Assembly: GCA_937967685.1 (NCBI GenBank)
Contig: CALBTX010000249.1
Location: forward strand, 1-6,195
Reading direction: 5' to 3'
DNA: 6,195 bases
Source of the DNA: an uncultured Bacillaceae bacterium
GTDB lineage: Bacteria; Bacillota; Bacilli; Caldalkalibacillales; Caldalkalibacillaceae
In this document: positions 1 through 6,135 of the stretch, in pieces
Layout of the letters: each line of letters starts with the position of its first letter
How positions within the stretch are numbered: position 1 is the first letter of the stretch
Notes under the pieces: generated by a model
Databases searched by the model: none
Told to the model about the DNA's origin: nothing
What the model saw: only the letters and a program-made list of their open reading frames with translations
Program-made: the position numbers and the translations under genes

Positions 1-1
1 T

Positions 2-25
2 AAGGATTGTACGTTTAACCAGTAG
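2..25 (+). CDS. C-terminal end of an upstream gene, probably the LigD ligase domain (partial)
   Basis: Only the last seven codons lie in the window. They read KDCTFNQ and end at TAG (23-25). The other two plus frames are not convincing: one meets a stop at the first base and again at 16-18, the other runs to TGA at 33-35. A tail of the type 'P-x-[ED]-C-T' is, from memory, common at the end of the ATP-dependent ligase domain of Bacillus-type LigD. The gene directly downstream encodes the LigD polymerase domain, which follows the ligase domain in Bacillus. The identification rests on seven residues plus context and is inference. The frame is the same as that of the polymerase gene. Confidence 0.45.
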   Translation, partial: KDCTFNQ

Positions 26-37
26 GACGTGATCGGC

Positions 38-964
38 ATGGGACGCCAATTCAACGAACGAGAAACGATACGAGTGATGAACGAAAAGGTGGACCTCACC
101 AGTCCGGATAAATTGTTATGGCCTAAAAAAAAGATCCTCAAAATTGATTACCTGCAATATTTGCACGATATTTCCCCTCATCTGCTCCCCTTTTTAAAGG
201 ACCGGGCGCTGACCGTCATCCGTTATCCGCACGGCGTCGAAGGAGAATCTTTTTACCAGAAAAACTGTCCGAATTACGCCCCCGAATTTATTCAAACTTA
301 TCGGGAAAACGAGATTGACTATATCGTCTGTTCCGATTTACCTACACTGATCTGGTTGGGAAATCAGTTGGCGTTCGAACTGCATATCCCGTTCGAAACG
401 ATCGGCTCACAAGGACCGTCCGAAATTGTCTTTGATCTGGACCCGCCCTCAAGAGACGAATTCACGCTTGCCGTCGAGGCGGCATTGATCATGAAAGAAA
501 TTTTTGATGAGCTGCACTTGATTTCTTTCGTCAAAACGTCGGGAAATAAAGGATTACAAATATACATTCCGTTACCTGAAAATCAATTTAGTTACGCAGA
601 TACCCGTCTGTTCACAAAATTTATCGCCGAATTTCTCGTTTCAAAGCAGCCGAAATGGTTTACCATTGAACGTCTGAAAGTGAACCGGGGCCAAAAATTA
701 TATATTGACTACGTCCAGCATGCCCGGGGCAAGACGATGATCGCCCCTTATTCCGTCCGCGGGAATGAAGACGCCTTGGTGGCCACACCACTGTTCTGGG
801 ACGAGGTCCACTACGATTTAAGCCCGCTTCAGTTTCCGCTTGAAACGATCAAGGATCGCCTAAAAGAAAAGAGCTGTCCTTTTAAAGCTTTTTTTCGGGC
901 GAAAGAAAAACAACCCTTTACCCCTGTCTTACAGTGGATGAAGGAAAAGGGCATCAAAATTTAG
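38..964 (+). CDS. ligD: LigD polymerase domain (primase-polymerase of bacterial non-homologous end joining)
   Basis: This is an archaeo-eukaryotic-primase-type polymerase that fills in or extends broken DNA ends, often with ribonucleotides, before ligation in Ku/LigD end joining. Numbered from the ATG at 38 (308 residues), visible family blocks are TSPDKLLWP near the N-terminus, HGVEGESFYQKN (65-76), FDLDPP with the metal-binding pair D133 and D135, TSGNKGLQIYIPL (from 167), and YIDYVQHARGKTMIAPYSVR with the third acidic residue D224. The length fits an isolated polymerase domain; no ligase or nuclease domain is present. The ATG at 38 is chosen because AGGA (24-27) lies 10 bases upstream. An in-frame GTG (29) and ATG (77) are alternatives. 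The AGGA overlaps the TAG of the upstream frame, so coupled reinitiation is possible. The block normally ending KGLH carries Gln174 instead. The gene converges on the next gene with a 5-base gap and no visible hairpin. Confidence 0.93.
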   Translation: MGRQFNERETIRVMNEKVDLTSPDKLLWPKKKILKIDYLQYLHDISPHLLPFLKDRALTVIRYPHGVEGESFYQKNCPNYAPEFIQTYRENEIDYIVCSDLPTLIWLGNQLAFELHIPFETIGSQGPSEIVFDLDPPSRDEFTLAVEAALIMKEIFDELHLISFVKTSGNKGLQIYIPLPENQFSYADTRLFTKFIAEFLVSKQPKWFTIERLKVNRGQKLYIDYVQHARGKTMIAPYSVRGNEDALVATPLFWDEVHYDLSPLQFPLETIKDRLKEKSCPFKAFFRAKEKQPFTPVLQWMKEKGIKI

Positions 965-969
965 AACCC

Positions 970-1236
970 TCATTGACTGTTTTTTCTACTGCCGTTTTTT
1001 AGCACTTTGTGTACATTGGGCGCACGAGACGCGTTGTGCTCATGAGACGCTTTGGGCGCATGTTTCGTCTGTTCAAGCTCCTTCTCCGCTTCTTCCACCT
1101 GTCTTGACTTTTTTTGCAGCGCCCTGACGATCATCCAGGAAGCGAAGATGATTAACATGAGCACCATCAAGCTGTACTGCACCCCTCCGATTTCTATGCC
1201 TCCGATGTACACTGTCTGCCCACATCCTTTCAGCAT
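970..1236 (-). CDS. Small single-pass membrane protein, function unknown
   Basis: I do not recognise this protein. Numbered from the ATG at 1236 (88 residues), it has a short glycine-rich N-terminus, one clear hydrophobic helix at about 21-40 (YSLMVLMLIIFASWMIVRAL), then a charged stretch at about 41-58 with heptad-like EEAEKELEQ, and a basic, His/Ser/Asn-rich tail. The expected topology is one helix with a cytoplasmic tail. A longer form starting at 1281 (103 residues) is possible but has no Shine-Dalgarno sequence. The ATG at 1236 has only a weak GGA six bases upstream, so the start is uncertain. A well-formed promoter upstream at 1330-1357 supports expression on this strand. The plus-strand frame over the same bases (1052-1336) is Cys/Ser-rich and looks like a shadow. 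Neighbours give no functional hint. Confidence 0.55.
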   Translation of the reverse strand: MLKGCGQTVYIGGIEIGGVQYSLMVLMLIIFASWMIVRALQKKSRQVEEAEKELEQTKHAPKASHEHNASRAPNVHKVLKNGSRKNSQ

Positions 1237-1329
1237 TTTATATCCGCGTATGCCATTTGCCCTTTCATTCAGCAGCTGCATCCAAAAACTTGTACATCAT
1301 GAGCAGAGATCACCATCAGCGGCATCATT

Positions 1330-1357
1330 ATTTTAGCATGATCTGCGATCATCTCAA
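1330..1357 (-). promoter_or_regulatory. Extended -10 sigma-A-type promoter for the small membrane protein
   Basis: Read on the minus strand: -35 TTGAGA (1352-1357, 5 of 6 to TTGACA), a 16-base spacer, then TGC followed by -10 TAAAAT (1330-1335, 5 of 6 to TATAAT). TGN directly before the -10 makes it an extended -10 promoter. Transcription would begin near 1323, leaving a leader of about 85 bases before the ATG at 1236. This is a pattern match only. Confidence 0.5.
1338..1352. promoter_or_regulatory. Perfect 15-bp dyad, candidate operator
   Basis: ATGATCTGCGATCAT has 6-bp perfect arms around a 3-base centre. It fills almost the whole spacer of the minus-strand promoter and touches its -35. 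It also covers the place where a -35 for the plus-strand DUF2512 gene would lie. A protein bound here would affect both divergent genes. The binding factor is not identifiable from the sequence. Confidence 0.4.
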
Positions 1358-1370
1358 ACGAGTGTATAAC
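1343..1370 (+). promoter_or_regulatory. Possible weak promoter for the DUF2512 gene
   Basis: A -10-like TATAAC (1365-1370, 5 of 6) has only a poor -35 candidate, CTGCGA (1343-1348, 3 of 6), at 16 bases. A predicted start near 1377 would give a leader of about 48 bases. The weak -35 suggests an activator or another sigma factor. A GTATA (1364-1368) followed after 14 bases by GGGAAACATA has some likeness to forespore sigma-F promoters, with imperfect spacing and match. I do not choose between them. Confidence 0.25.
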
Positions 1371-1424
1371 CTTTTCAAGAACGGGAAACATAAAAAAACA
1401 AGACAAGAAAGGGGTTTATGATTG

Positions 1425-1793
1425 ATGAAACATGTGATTGCTTTGATCATAAAAGCCGTCCTTATGGTTGCCATTCTGTTTATCGTTCTTAATGTCCTTA
1501 ATGATTACCCTGTGGGACCGACGATCGTCCTCGCTCTTTTAGTGACGGGTCTGGCCTATCTTGCGGGGGATATCGGCGTGTTGCCCTGGAGCAACAATAC
1601 GGTCGCCACCGTTGCCGATTTCGGTCTGTCCCTGTTGACCGTATGGTTGATCGGACCGTATATCGTCGGAGCGGACATTCCCTTTTCAATCGCCCTCTTA
1701 ATCGGATTGTTAACAGCCGCCGGCGAGTGGTTTTTCCACAAATATATGGCAGGCACCGTCCTAGCGGACAGGGAGTCCCCGGAAACGACTTAA
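1425..1793 (+). CDS. DUF2512 family four-helix membrane protein (YndM-like)
   Basis: A small integral membrane protein of unknown biochemical role. Numbered from the ATG at 1425 (122 residues), it has four hydrophobic segments at about 5-24, 31-52, 60-82 and 85-105. Between the second and third lies the family block AGDIGVLP, followed by VATVADFGL, and the fourth ends in GEWFFHKY. The opening MKHVIALIIK is typical of Bacillus YndM relatives. The AAAGGGG stretch (1408-1414) is the ribosome site. It is 10 bases from ATG 1425 and 7 from an in-frame TTG at 1422; the family start MKHV favours ATG. An ATG at 1418 is out of frame. The gene is divergent from the small membrane protein and convergent with the Nudix gene, with 54 bases between the two stop codons and no good terminator there. 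The family assignment is confident; the function is unknown. Confidence 0.85.
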   Translation: MKHVIALIIKAVLMVAILFIVLNVLNDYPVGPTIVLALLVTGLAYLAGDIGVLPWSNNTVATVADFGLSLLTVWLIGPYIVGADIPFSIALLIGLLTAAGEWFFHKYMAGTVLADRESPETT

Positions 1794-1847
1794 ATGAAGG
1801 GTGAACGTTTAATAACGAACATTGAGGCGCTGACGTACTGGTGATTG

Positions 1848-2381
1848 TCAACGGGACTGAAAGGTCCCCCGTTCATCAGCGGATTGTTGACTTGTAAGAA
1901 TGGATTCGGCCACGGGTTTGATGCCGTAAGATTGGATGTTCCCCCGATCATCATACAGAAAAGAATAATGTAGCGGCCGCTGATCCTCGTCCAGCATCGG
2001 GGGCAAAAAAATCGGAATATTGCTGACCGCCTTGCCGCTGTTGATAATCCAGTCCAGCGTTTTCCATTGCAATTTCCCCTCTTCTCCGGCTACAAAACGA
2101 TCTGTCGGACTATCGGCTACAAAGACGTACATCCCACCGACATATGTTTGACGCCTGTTCTGCCAAGTGACGATCCCTCGAAAATGAACGTCATCAACGA
2201 CGATGCCTGATTCTTCCCGAATTTCCCGCACCATGGCCTCGTGCGGAGATTCACCATGCTCAATTTTTCCCCCCACACCGTTCCATTTATACTGATTGGG
2301 CGGTTTATTGCGAAACAACATTAAAAATTGATCGTTATGGCGTACGAAACCTAATGTAAAATTTAAAGCCATGGTTCCCAT
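1848..2381 (-). CDS. Nudix hydrolase, MutT/MTH1-like (probable 8-oxo-dGTP or related nucleotide diphosphatase)
   Basis: Nudix enzymes cleave nucleoside diphosphates linked to another group, commonly oxidised dNTPs. Numbered from the ATG at 2381 (177 residues), the Nudix box at 38-60 fits the consensus exactly: G38, E44, R52-E53, E56-E57, G59, I60, with E53, E56 and E57 positioned for metal binding. It is preceded by W33-N34-G35-V36-G37-G38-K39, the block also seen in MTH1 (WNGFGGK), which points to purine dNTP cleansing. The C-terminus shows no winged-helix domain, so it is not an NrtR-type NAD regulator. The ATG at 2381 is preferred because GAGAGTG lies 6 bases upstream. The in-frame GTG at 2390 (180 residues) has no proper ribosome site. 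The start lies 20 bases after the pncB stop on the same strand, so co-transcription and possibly coupled translation are likely. The exact substrate cannot be read from the sequence. Confidence 0.9.
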   Translation of the reverse strand: MGTMALNFTLGFVRHNDQFLMLFRNKPPNQYKWNGVGGKIEHGESPHEAMVREIREESGIVVDDVHFRGIVTWQNRRQTYVGGMYVFVADSPTDRFVAGEEGKLQWKTLDWIINSGKAVSNIPIFLPPMLDEDQRPLHYSFLYDDRGNIQSYGIKPVAESILTSQQSADERGTFQSR

Positions 2382-2401
2382 CTGATTCACTCTCTTTTAC
2401 T

Positions 2402-3841
2402 TCAGTTCTTTTTTCTCGCTTTTTCTAACAGTTCATTTTTCAGATGCCATAATTTTTTAGATAAGTCGACGTGGTATATATGGGGGTTAATCAGCCGTCT
2501 GACTTCAGCCGAGAAACGTTGTTTCTCTTGGCGGGCATATTGCTGTATTTCTGCTAACGAAGGGATGTCGTATACTAATTTTCCCTGCTGGAAAACAGGC
2601 ACAAGCAGTTCTCTGGCCACAAAGTTATGCACCTTTTTCTTCTTCCACGTGTTCACCGGATCAAAAGCGACAAATTCTTTCGACGGTATTTCTTCGTCAT
2701 CAAGCATGATCAGGTCGACGATCGCTTTGGCAGAATGTTTATGGTAAAAACGAACGATTTTTTTATAGGCCGGCGTTGTAATTTTTTGCGGATTTTCACT
2801 GATTTTAATTTTTGGTTTCAGTTGTCCACCCTCCTCTTCGGCGACAAGCTTGTACACACCGCCCAGAGAAGGGGAATCTTTGGAAGTGATCAGGTTCGTC
2901 CCTACGCCCCAAATGTCTATTTTTGCCCCCTGTCCTTTCAGTTCACGAATCAAATATTCGTCCAAATCACTGGAAGCAACGATAACGGCTTCAGGAAAAC
3001 CAGCTTCATCAAGCATTTTGCGCACTTCTTTGGATAAAAAGGCCAGGTCCCCGCTGTCGAGGCGAATACCGTATCCTTTAAATTCGTCTCCCAGTTCTTG
3101 CTTCATCTGCTTAAATGTGCGGATGGCATTGGGGACGCCGCTGCCCAACGTATCGTATGTATCAACCAATAAAAGGGCATTTTGCGGAAAAATACGGGCA
3201 AAGGCCAAAAAAGCTTCGTATTCGGAAGGATAGCTTTGCACATAAGCATGGGCATGCGTTCCTTTGACGGGAATGCCGAATTTTTTTCCCGCAAGCACGT
3301 TGGACGTTGCACCGACACCGCCGATAAACGCAGCTCTGGCCCCATACAAACCGGCATCCGGTCCTTGAGCCCTGCGCAAACCAAATTCCATCACAGACCC
3401 GTCTCCCGCCGCTTCTACGACCCGGCTCGCTTTGGAAGCGATCAGCGTTTGGTGGTTGACAATTGTCAACAGGGCGGTTTCAATCAATTGAGCCTCGAAT
3501 ATGGGCGCTTTAATTCGCAGCAAAGGTTCCTGGGGAAATACGACGGTTCCTTCCGGCACAGCGTAAATTTCCCCTGTAAAACGGAATGAACGTAACTCGT
3601 CCAGGAAGCCTTCTTCATAATCATGAACAGATTTTAAATATTTAATATCATCTTCCGTAAAAGATAGATTTTCGATGTATTCGATGACCTGGGCCAGCCC
3701 CGCGGCAATGGCATAGCCGCTGTTACGCGGGTTTTTGCGATAAAACAAATCGAAAACGACTTCCTGATCCATTTTGCCATTGCAATAGTGAGCGTACATC
3801 ATATTAATCTGATACAAATCCGTCAACATCGTTAAATTCAT
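2402..3841 (-). CDS. pncB: Nicotinate phosphoribosyltransferase (NAD salvage)
   Basis: A cytoplasmic enzyme of the Preiss-Handler pathway. It joins nicotinate to PRPP, with ATP hydrolysis, to give nicotinate mononucleotide. The 479-residue length is normal for the Firmicute type. Family blocks in order: MLTDLYQINMMYAHY (5-19), EFGLRRAQGPDAGLYGARAA (152-171), GTHAHA (194-199) containing the conserved His matching the autophosphorylated His of the Salmonella enzyme (GTxAH), VDTYDTLGSGVPNAI (226-240), GIRLDSGDL (258-266), ASSDLDEYLI (289-298) and WGVGTNL (311-317). The ATG at 3841 has GAAGGTG (3848-3854) six bases upstream. The Nudix gene follows on the same strand, forming a two-gene unit. Divergent from the carboxypeptidase gene across a control region with a dyad at 3889-3917. 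The block usually PGxK near residue 357 reads PAYK, a minor variation. No frameshift or missing catalytic residue is seen. Confidence 0.97.
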   Translation of the reverse strand: MNLTMLTDLYQINMMYAHYCNGKMDQEVVFDLFYRKNPRNSGYAIAAGLAQVIEYIENLSFTEDDIKYLKSVHDYEEGFLDELRSFRFTGEIYAVPEGTVVFPQEPLLRIKAPIFEAQLIETALLTIVNHQTLIASKASRVVEAAGDGSVMEFGLRRAQGPDAGLYGARAAFIGGVGATSNVLAGKKFGIPVKGTHAHAYVQSYPSEYEAFLAFARIFPQNALLLVDTYDTLGSGVPNAIRTFKQMKQELGDEFKGYGIRLDSGDLAFLSKEVRKMLDEAGFPEAVIVASSDLDEYLIRELKGQGAKIDIWGVGTNLITSKDSPSLGGVYKLVAEEEGGQLKPKIKISENPQKITTPAYKKIVRFYHKHSAKAIVDLIMLDDEEIPSKEFVAFDPVNTWKKKKVHNFVARELLVPVFQQGKLVYDIPSLAEIQQYARQEKQRFSAEVRRLINPHIYHVDLSKKLWHLKNELLEKARKKN

Positions 3842-3888
3842 TTTTTACACCTTCATCCACGTTTTCTTTAAGTGCGAAGGATGAGTTT

Positions 3889-3917
3889 GTGTAAACCTTC
3901 ACAAATAAAGCTTACAC
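3889..3917. promoter_or_regulatory. Spaced inverted repeat upstream of pncB, candidate operator
   Basis: GTGTAAAC (3889-3896) and GCTTACAC (3910-3917) are inverted copies matching at 7 of 8 positions, with 13 bases between. On the minus strand the right arm contains TTTACA (3890-3895, 5 of 6 to a -35), with only a poor -10 (TTAAAG, 3866-3871) 18 bases on. The arms could bind a dimer controlling pncB. NiaR (YrxA), which controls niacin genes in Bacillales, is one candidate, but I cannot confirm its motif here. Confidence 0.35.
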
Positions 3918-3921
3918 TATC

Positions 3922-3951
3922 TTGAGCAAACATTCCACTATTTGATATATT
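3922..3951 (+). promoter_or_regulatory. Probable sigma-A promoter for the carboxypeptidase-acetyltransferase pair
   Basis: -35 TTGAGC (3922-3927, 4 of 6), an 18-base spacer, and -10 TATATT (3946-3951, 5 of 6) in an A+T-rich setting. The predicted start near 3958 gives a leader of about 54 bases to the ATG at 4012. No competing plus-strand promoter in 3842-4011 looks better. Confidence 0.4.
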
Positions 3952-3958
3952 AAATCAA
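3942..3958. promoter_or_regulatory. 17-bp near-perfect palindrome over the carboxypeptidase promoter
   Basis: TTGATATATTAAATCAA pairs at 7 of 8 symmetric positions (only the sixth from each end fails). It covers the -10 and reaches the predicted transcription start, the usual place for a repressor site. A+T-rich palindromes also arise by chance, so this is tentative. Confidence 0.3.
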
Positions 3959-4011
3959 TAGTTGCTAAATATAGAAAGCCATGACGAGCGACCATGAAAG
4001 GCGGGTTGAAA

Positions 4012-5550
4012 ATGAGCGAACGAAAAGGGGCGTCCGTAGAGCGAGCCTTGCAAACTTTCAATGAACTTGATCGGAAAATCGCCCACTTCAGTGAAATTTT
4101 GGGGGTCATTCACTGGGATTTACAGACGAAAGCACCGAGAAAAGGAAAGCCACTCCGTTCCCAAGCACAGGGCACACTGGCCAAGGAAGTGTTCCAGCTT
4201 TCTTTGTCTGAGGACATGGGAAAATGTTTAAACATTTTATCTGAACCGCATGTATTCGCCCAATTGGATAAAGTGACACGGGCCAAAGTGAGAGAACACA
4301 AACGGCATTACGATAAATCCAAAAAAATTCCTCCCGATGAATATCAGCAATTTTCAATTCTCACTGCTCAGGCACACGACGTTTGGGAGGAGGCCAAACA
4401 GAAGCAAGATTTTTCCCATTTTGAGCCGGCCTTAAGGAAAATCGTCGACTTTCAGAAAAGATTCATTGAGTATTACGGTTACGAAGGTCATCCATATGAT
4501 GCCTTGCTCGATGATTATGAGCCCGGATTTACAGTTGAGAAACTCGATGGGCTTTTTGCCGAACTGCGTCTCAAAACGGTCGACTTGCTTAAACGCATTC
4601 AACGTGCCGCAGATCAACCGCGCGCGCACATCTTCAATCACCCATTTGATGTCCACAAACAAAAGGCATTCAGTTTATACGTCCTTCGCCATTTAGGTTT
4701 CGATCTGGAGGCCGGACGTTTGGATGAAAGCGCCCACCCTTTTGCCACCGGTCTGAATACGCAAGACGTGCGTATAACGACGCGTTATGCCCAAAATGAT
4801 ATGCGCAGCGCCATTTTCGGAACCATTCACGAGTGCGGACATGCGTTATACGAACAAGGAATCCATCCCGATTTTGAAGGAACCATTCTGCGTGAAGGCG
4901 CTTCCATGGGTATTCACGAGTCCCAGTCCCGGTTGATGGAAAATATGATCGGACGCAGCAAGGCATTCTGGACTTTTTTCTATGCCGAATTACAACGCAC
5001 ATTTCCCGAAGCGCTCGGTCATGTCGAATTGGACGATTTCCTTCGAGCGGTCAATGCCGTAGAACCTTCGTTGATTCGTGTTGAAGCGGATGAATTAACC
5101 TATCATTTGCATATCATCGTCCGTTATGAAATTGAAAAGGCGCTGATCGGCGGAGACATAGATGTCAGTGATCTTCCGCATGTTTGGCATGATAAAATGG
5201 AAAAATATTTAGGAGTCACCCCGGAAAACGATGCCGTAGGGGTTTTGCAGGACGTGCATTGGTCCTTGGGCAGCTTCGGTTACTTTCCTTCATATGCTTT
5301 AGGCAATTTATACGCCGCCCAGTTTTTACATCAAATCAAAAAGGATATCCCTGACTTTTACGCGAACATCGAATCGGGCAATTTCAGGCCGATCCGGGAA
5401 TGGCTGCGAAACGAGATTCATCAATACGGCAAACTGTACTCCCCGGCCGAATTGATAAAAAAAGTGACCGGAGAAGAGTTAAATGCCGCCTATTTGACAG
5501 ACTATTTGGTGGACAAATTCACCGAGGTGTACCGCTTGCCTGAAAAATAA
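4012..5550 (+). CDS. ypwA: M32 family metallocarboxypeptidase (carboxypeptidase Taq / YpwA-like)
   Basis: A cytoplasmic zinc carboxypeptidase that removes C-terminal residues from peptides. Numbered from the ATG at 4012 (512 residues, near the family's usual 500), all the M32 signature blocks are present in order: HPF (242-244), DVRIT (252-256), HECGH (273-277) with zinc ligands H273 and H277 and catalytic E274, HESQ (302-305) with E303 as third zinc ligand 26 residues after H277, IRVEAD (355-360) and GVLQDVHW (410-417). There is no signal peptide; the start runs straight into a soluble helical region. ATG 4012 is chosen because AAAGGCGGG ends 6 bases upstream. The in-frame ATG at 3994 lacks a ribosome site. 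It is divergent from pncB, and the acetyltransferase gene follows within 40 bases with no terminator between, so they are probably one transcript. The active site looks intact. The physiological role is probably peptide turnover. Confidence 0.96.
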   Translation: MSERKGASVERALQTFNELDRKIAHFSEILGVIHWDLQTKAPRKGKPLRSQAQGTLAKEVFQLSLSEDMGKCLNILSEPHVFAQLDKVTRAKVREHKRHYDKSKKIPPDEYQQFSILTAQAHDVWEEAKQKQDFSHFEPALRKIVDFQKRFIEYYGYEGHPYDALLDDYEPGFTVEKLDGLFAELRLKTVDLLKRIQRAADQPRAHIFNHPFDVHKQKAFSLYVLRHLGFDLEAGRLDESAHPFATGLNTQDVRITTRYAQNDMRSAIFGTIHECGHALYEQGIHPDFEGTILREGASMGIHESQSRLMENMIGRSKAFWTFFYAELQRTFPEALGHVELDDFLRAVNAVEPSLIRVEADELTYHLHIIVRYEIEKALIGGDIDVSDLPHVWHDKMEKYLGVTPENDAVGVLQDVHWSLGSFGYFPSYALGNLYAAQFLHQIKKDIPDFYANIESGNFRPIREWLRNEIHQYGKLYSPAELIKKVTGEELNAAYLTDYLVDKFTEVYRLPEK

Positions 5551-5589
5551 ACGATTTGCTATGCGGACAAAAACAAAGGGGGGATGACC

Positions 5590-6135
5590 GTGTTTTTGCG
5601 ACGAATCGAACAAAATGTGGAACTCCGTTTGCTGCAAGCGTATCACGCTGAACAGCTGTTCCTCTTGAGCCAGCGCAACCGTGCCTATTTGCAGACATGG
5701 CTCCCTACCCTTGATTTTACGTTATCAGTCAACCATTCCAGAAAATATATCAACCTGTCGCTGGAACAGTATGCCAACCGTGAAGGATTAAAATGCGGCA
5801 TCTGGTATGACGGCAAATTGGCCGGATTGATCGGACATTACAAAATGGACTGGATGAACAAAAATACTTGTTTGGAATATTGGCTTGGTGAAGAATTTAG
5901 CGGTCAAGGCCTGATGACTAAAGCGTGCCAGGCCATGGTCGATTATGCGCTGAATGACTTGAAACTTCACCGGGTGGAGATTCGTTGTGCGGTGGAAAAC
6001 AGAAAAAGCAGAGCCATTCCTGAACGGCTTGGATTTGAAATGGAGGGCATCGTCCGTGAAGTCGAATGGCTGCATGACCATTACGTGGACCATGCCCTGT
6101 ACAGCATGCTGGACAGGGATTGGCCCCGCCGTTAG
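5590..6135 (+). CDS. GNAT family N-acetyltransferase, RimJ/RimL-like
   Basis: Transfers an acetyl group from acetyl-CoA to an amine, in this subfamily often a protein N-terminus or a small molecule. Numbered from the GTG at 5590 (181 residues), the family features are ELRLLQ near the start, EYWLG (96-100) on the central strand, GQGLMTKA (105-112) as the acetyl-CoA pyrophosphate loop, and N137 with KSRAIPERLGF (139-149), the standard C-terminal helix block. The fit to the Bacillus YdaF-like group is good; the substrate is unknown. The start is ambiguous. AAAGGGGGG (5575-5583) abuts the in-frame ATG at 5584 but is about 6 bases from the GTG at 5590. The GTG gives normal spacing and an N-terminus more like relatives, so I prefer it; the ATG would add two residues. 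The gene is likely co-transcribed with the carboxypeptidase gene. A hairpin begins inside its stop codon. Confidence 0.9.
   Translation: MFLRRIEQNVELRLLQAYHAEQLFLLSQRNRAYLQTWLPTLDFTLSVNHSRKYINLSLEQYANREGLKCGIWYDGKLAGLIGHYKMDWMNKNTCLEYWLGEEFSGQGLMTKACQAMVDYALNDLKLHRVEIRCAVENRKSRAIPERLGFEMEGIVREVEWLHDHYVDHALYSMLDRDWPRR

Noticed and set aside
970..1236. Lipoprotein signal in the small membrane protein (LKGC)
   Set aside because: The Cys is at residue 5, before the hydrophobic segment, so this cannot be a normal lipobox.
1052..1336. Plus-strand frame of 94 codons opposite the small membrane protein
   Set aside because: Cys/Ser/Pro-rich composition typical of an antisense shadow. The minus-strand frame has a clean membrane helix and a promoter.
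1364..1392. Forespore sigma-F-like promoter before the DUF2512 gene (GTATA, 14 bases, GGGAAACATA)
   Set aside because: Spacing is short by one and a consensus position fails. Kept only as a remark, not as a feature.
1794..1847. Bidirectional terminator between the convergent DUF2512 and Nudix genes
   Set aside because: The only inverted repeat (CGTT/AACG) has four pairs and no T-run.
1848..2381. Nudix protein as an NrtR-type NAD regulator, suggested by its pncB neighbour
   Set aside because: The protein is too short, has no winged-helix region, and keeps all catalytic Nudix residues.
3981..4064. Upstream 27-codon frame (ATG at 3981) overlapping the carboxypeptidase start
   Set aside because: No ribosome site and a composition that follows the overlapping gene; no evidence that it is translated.
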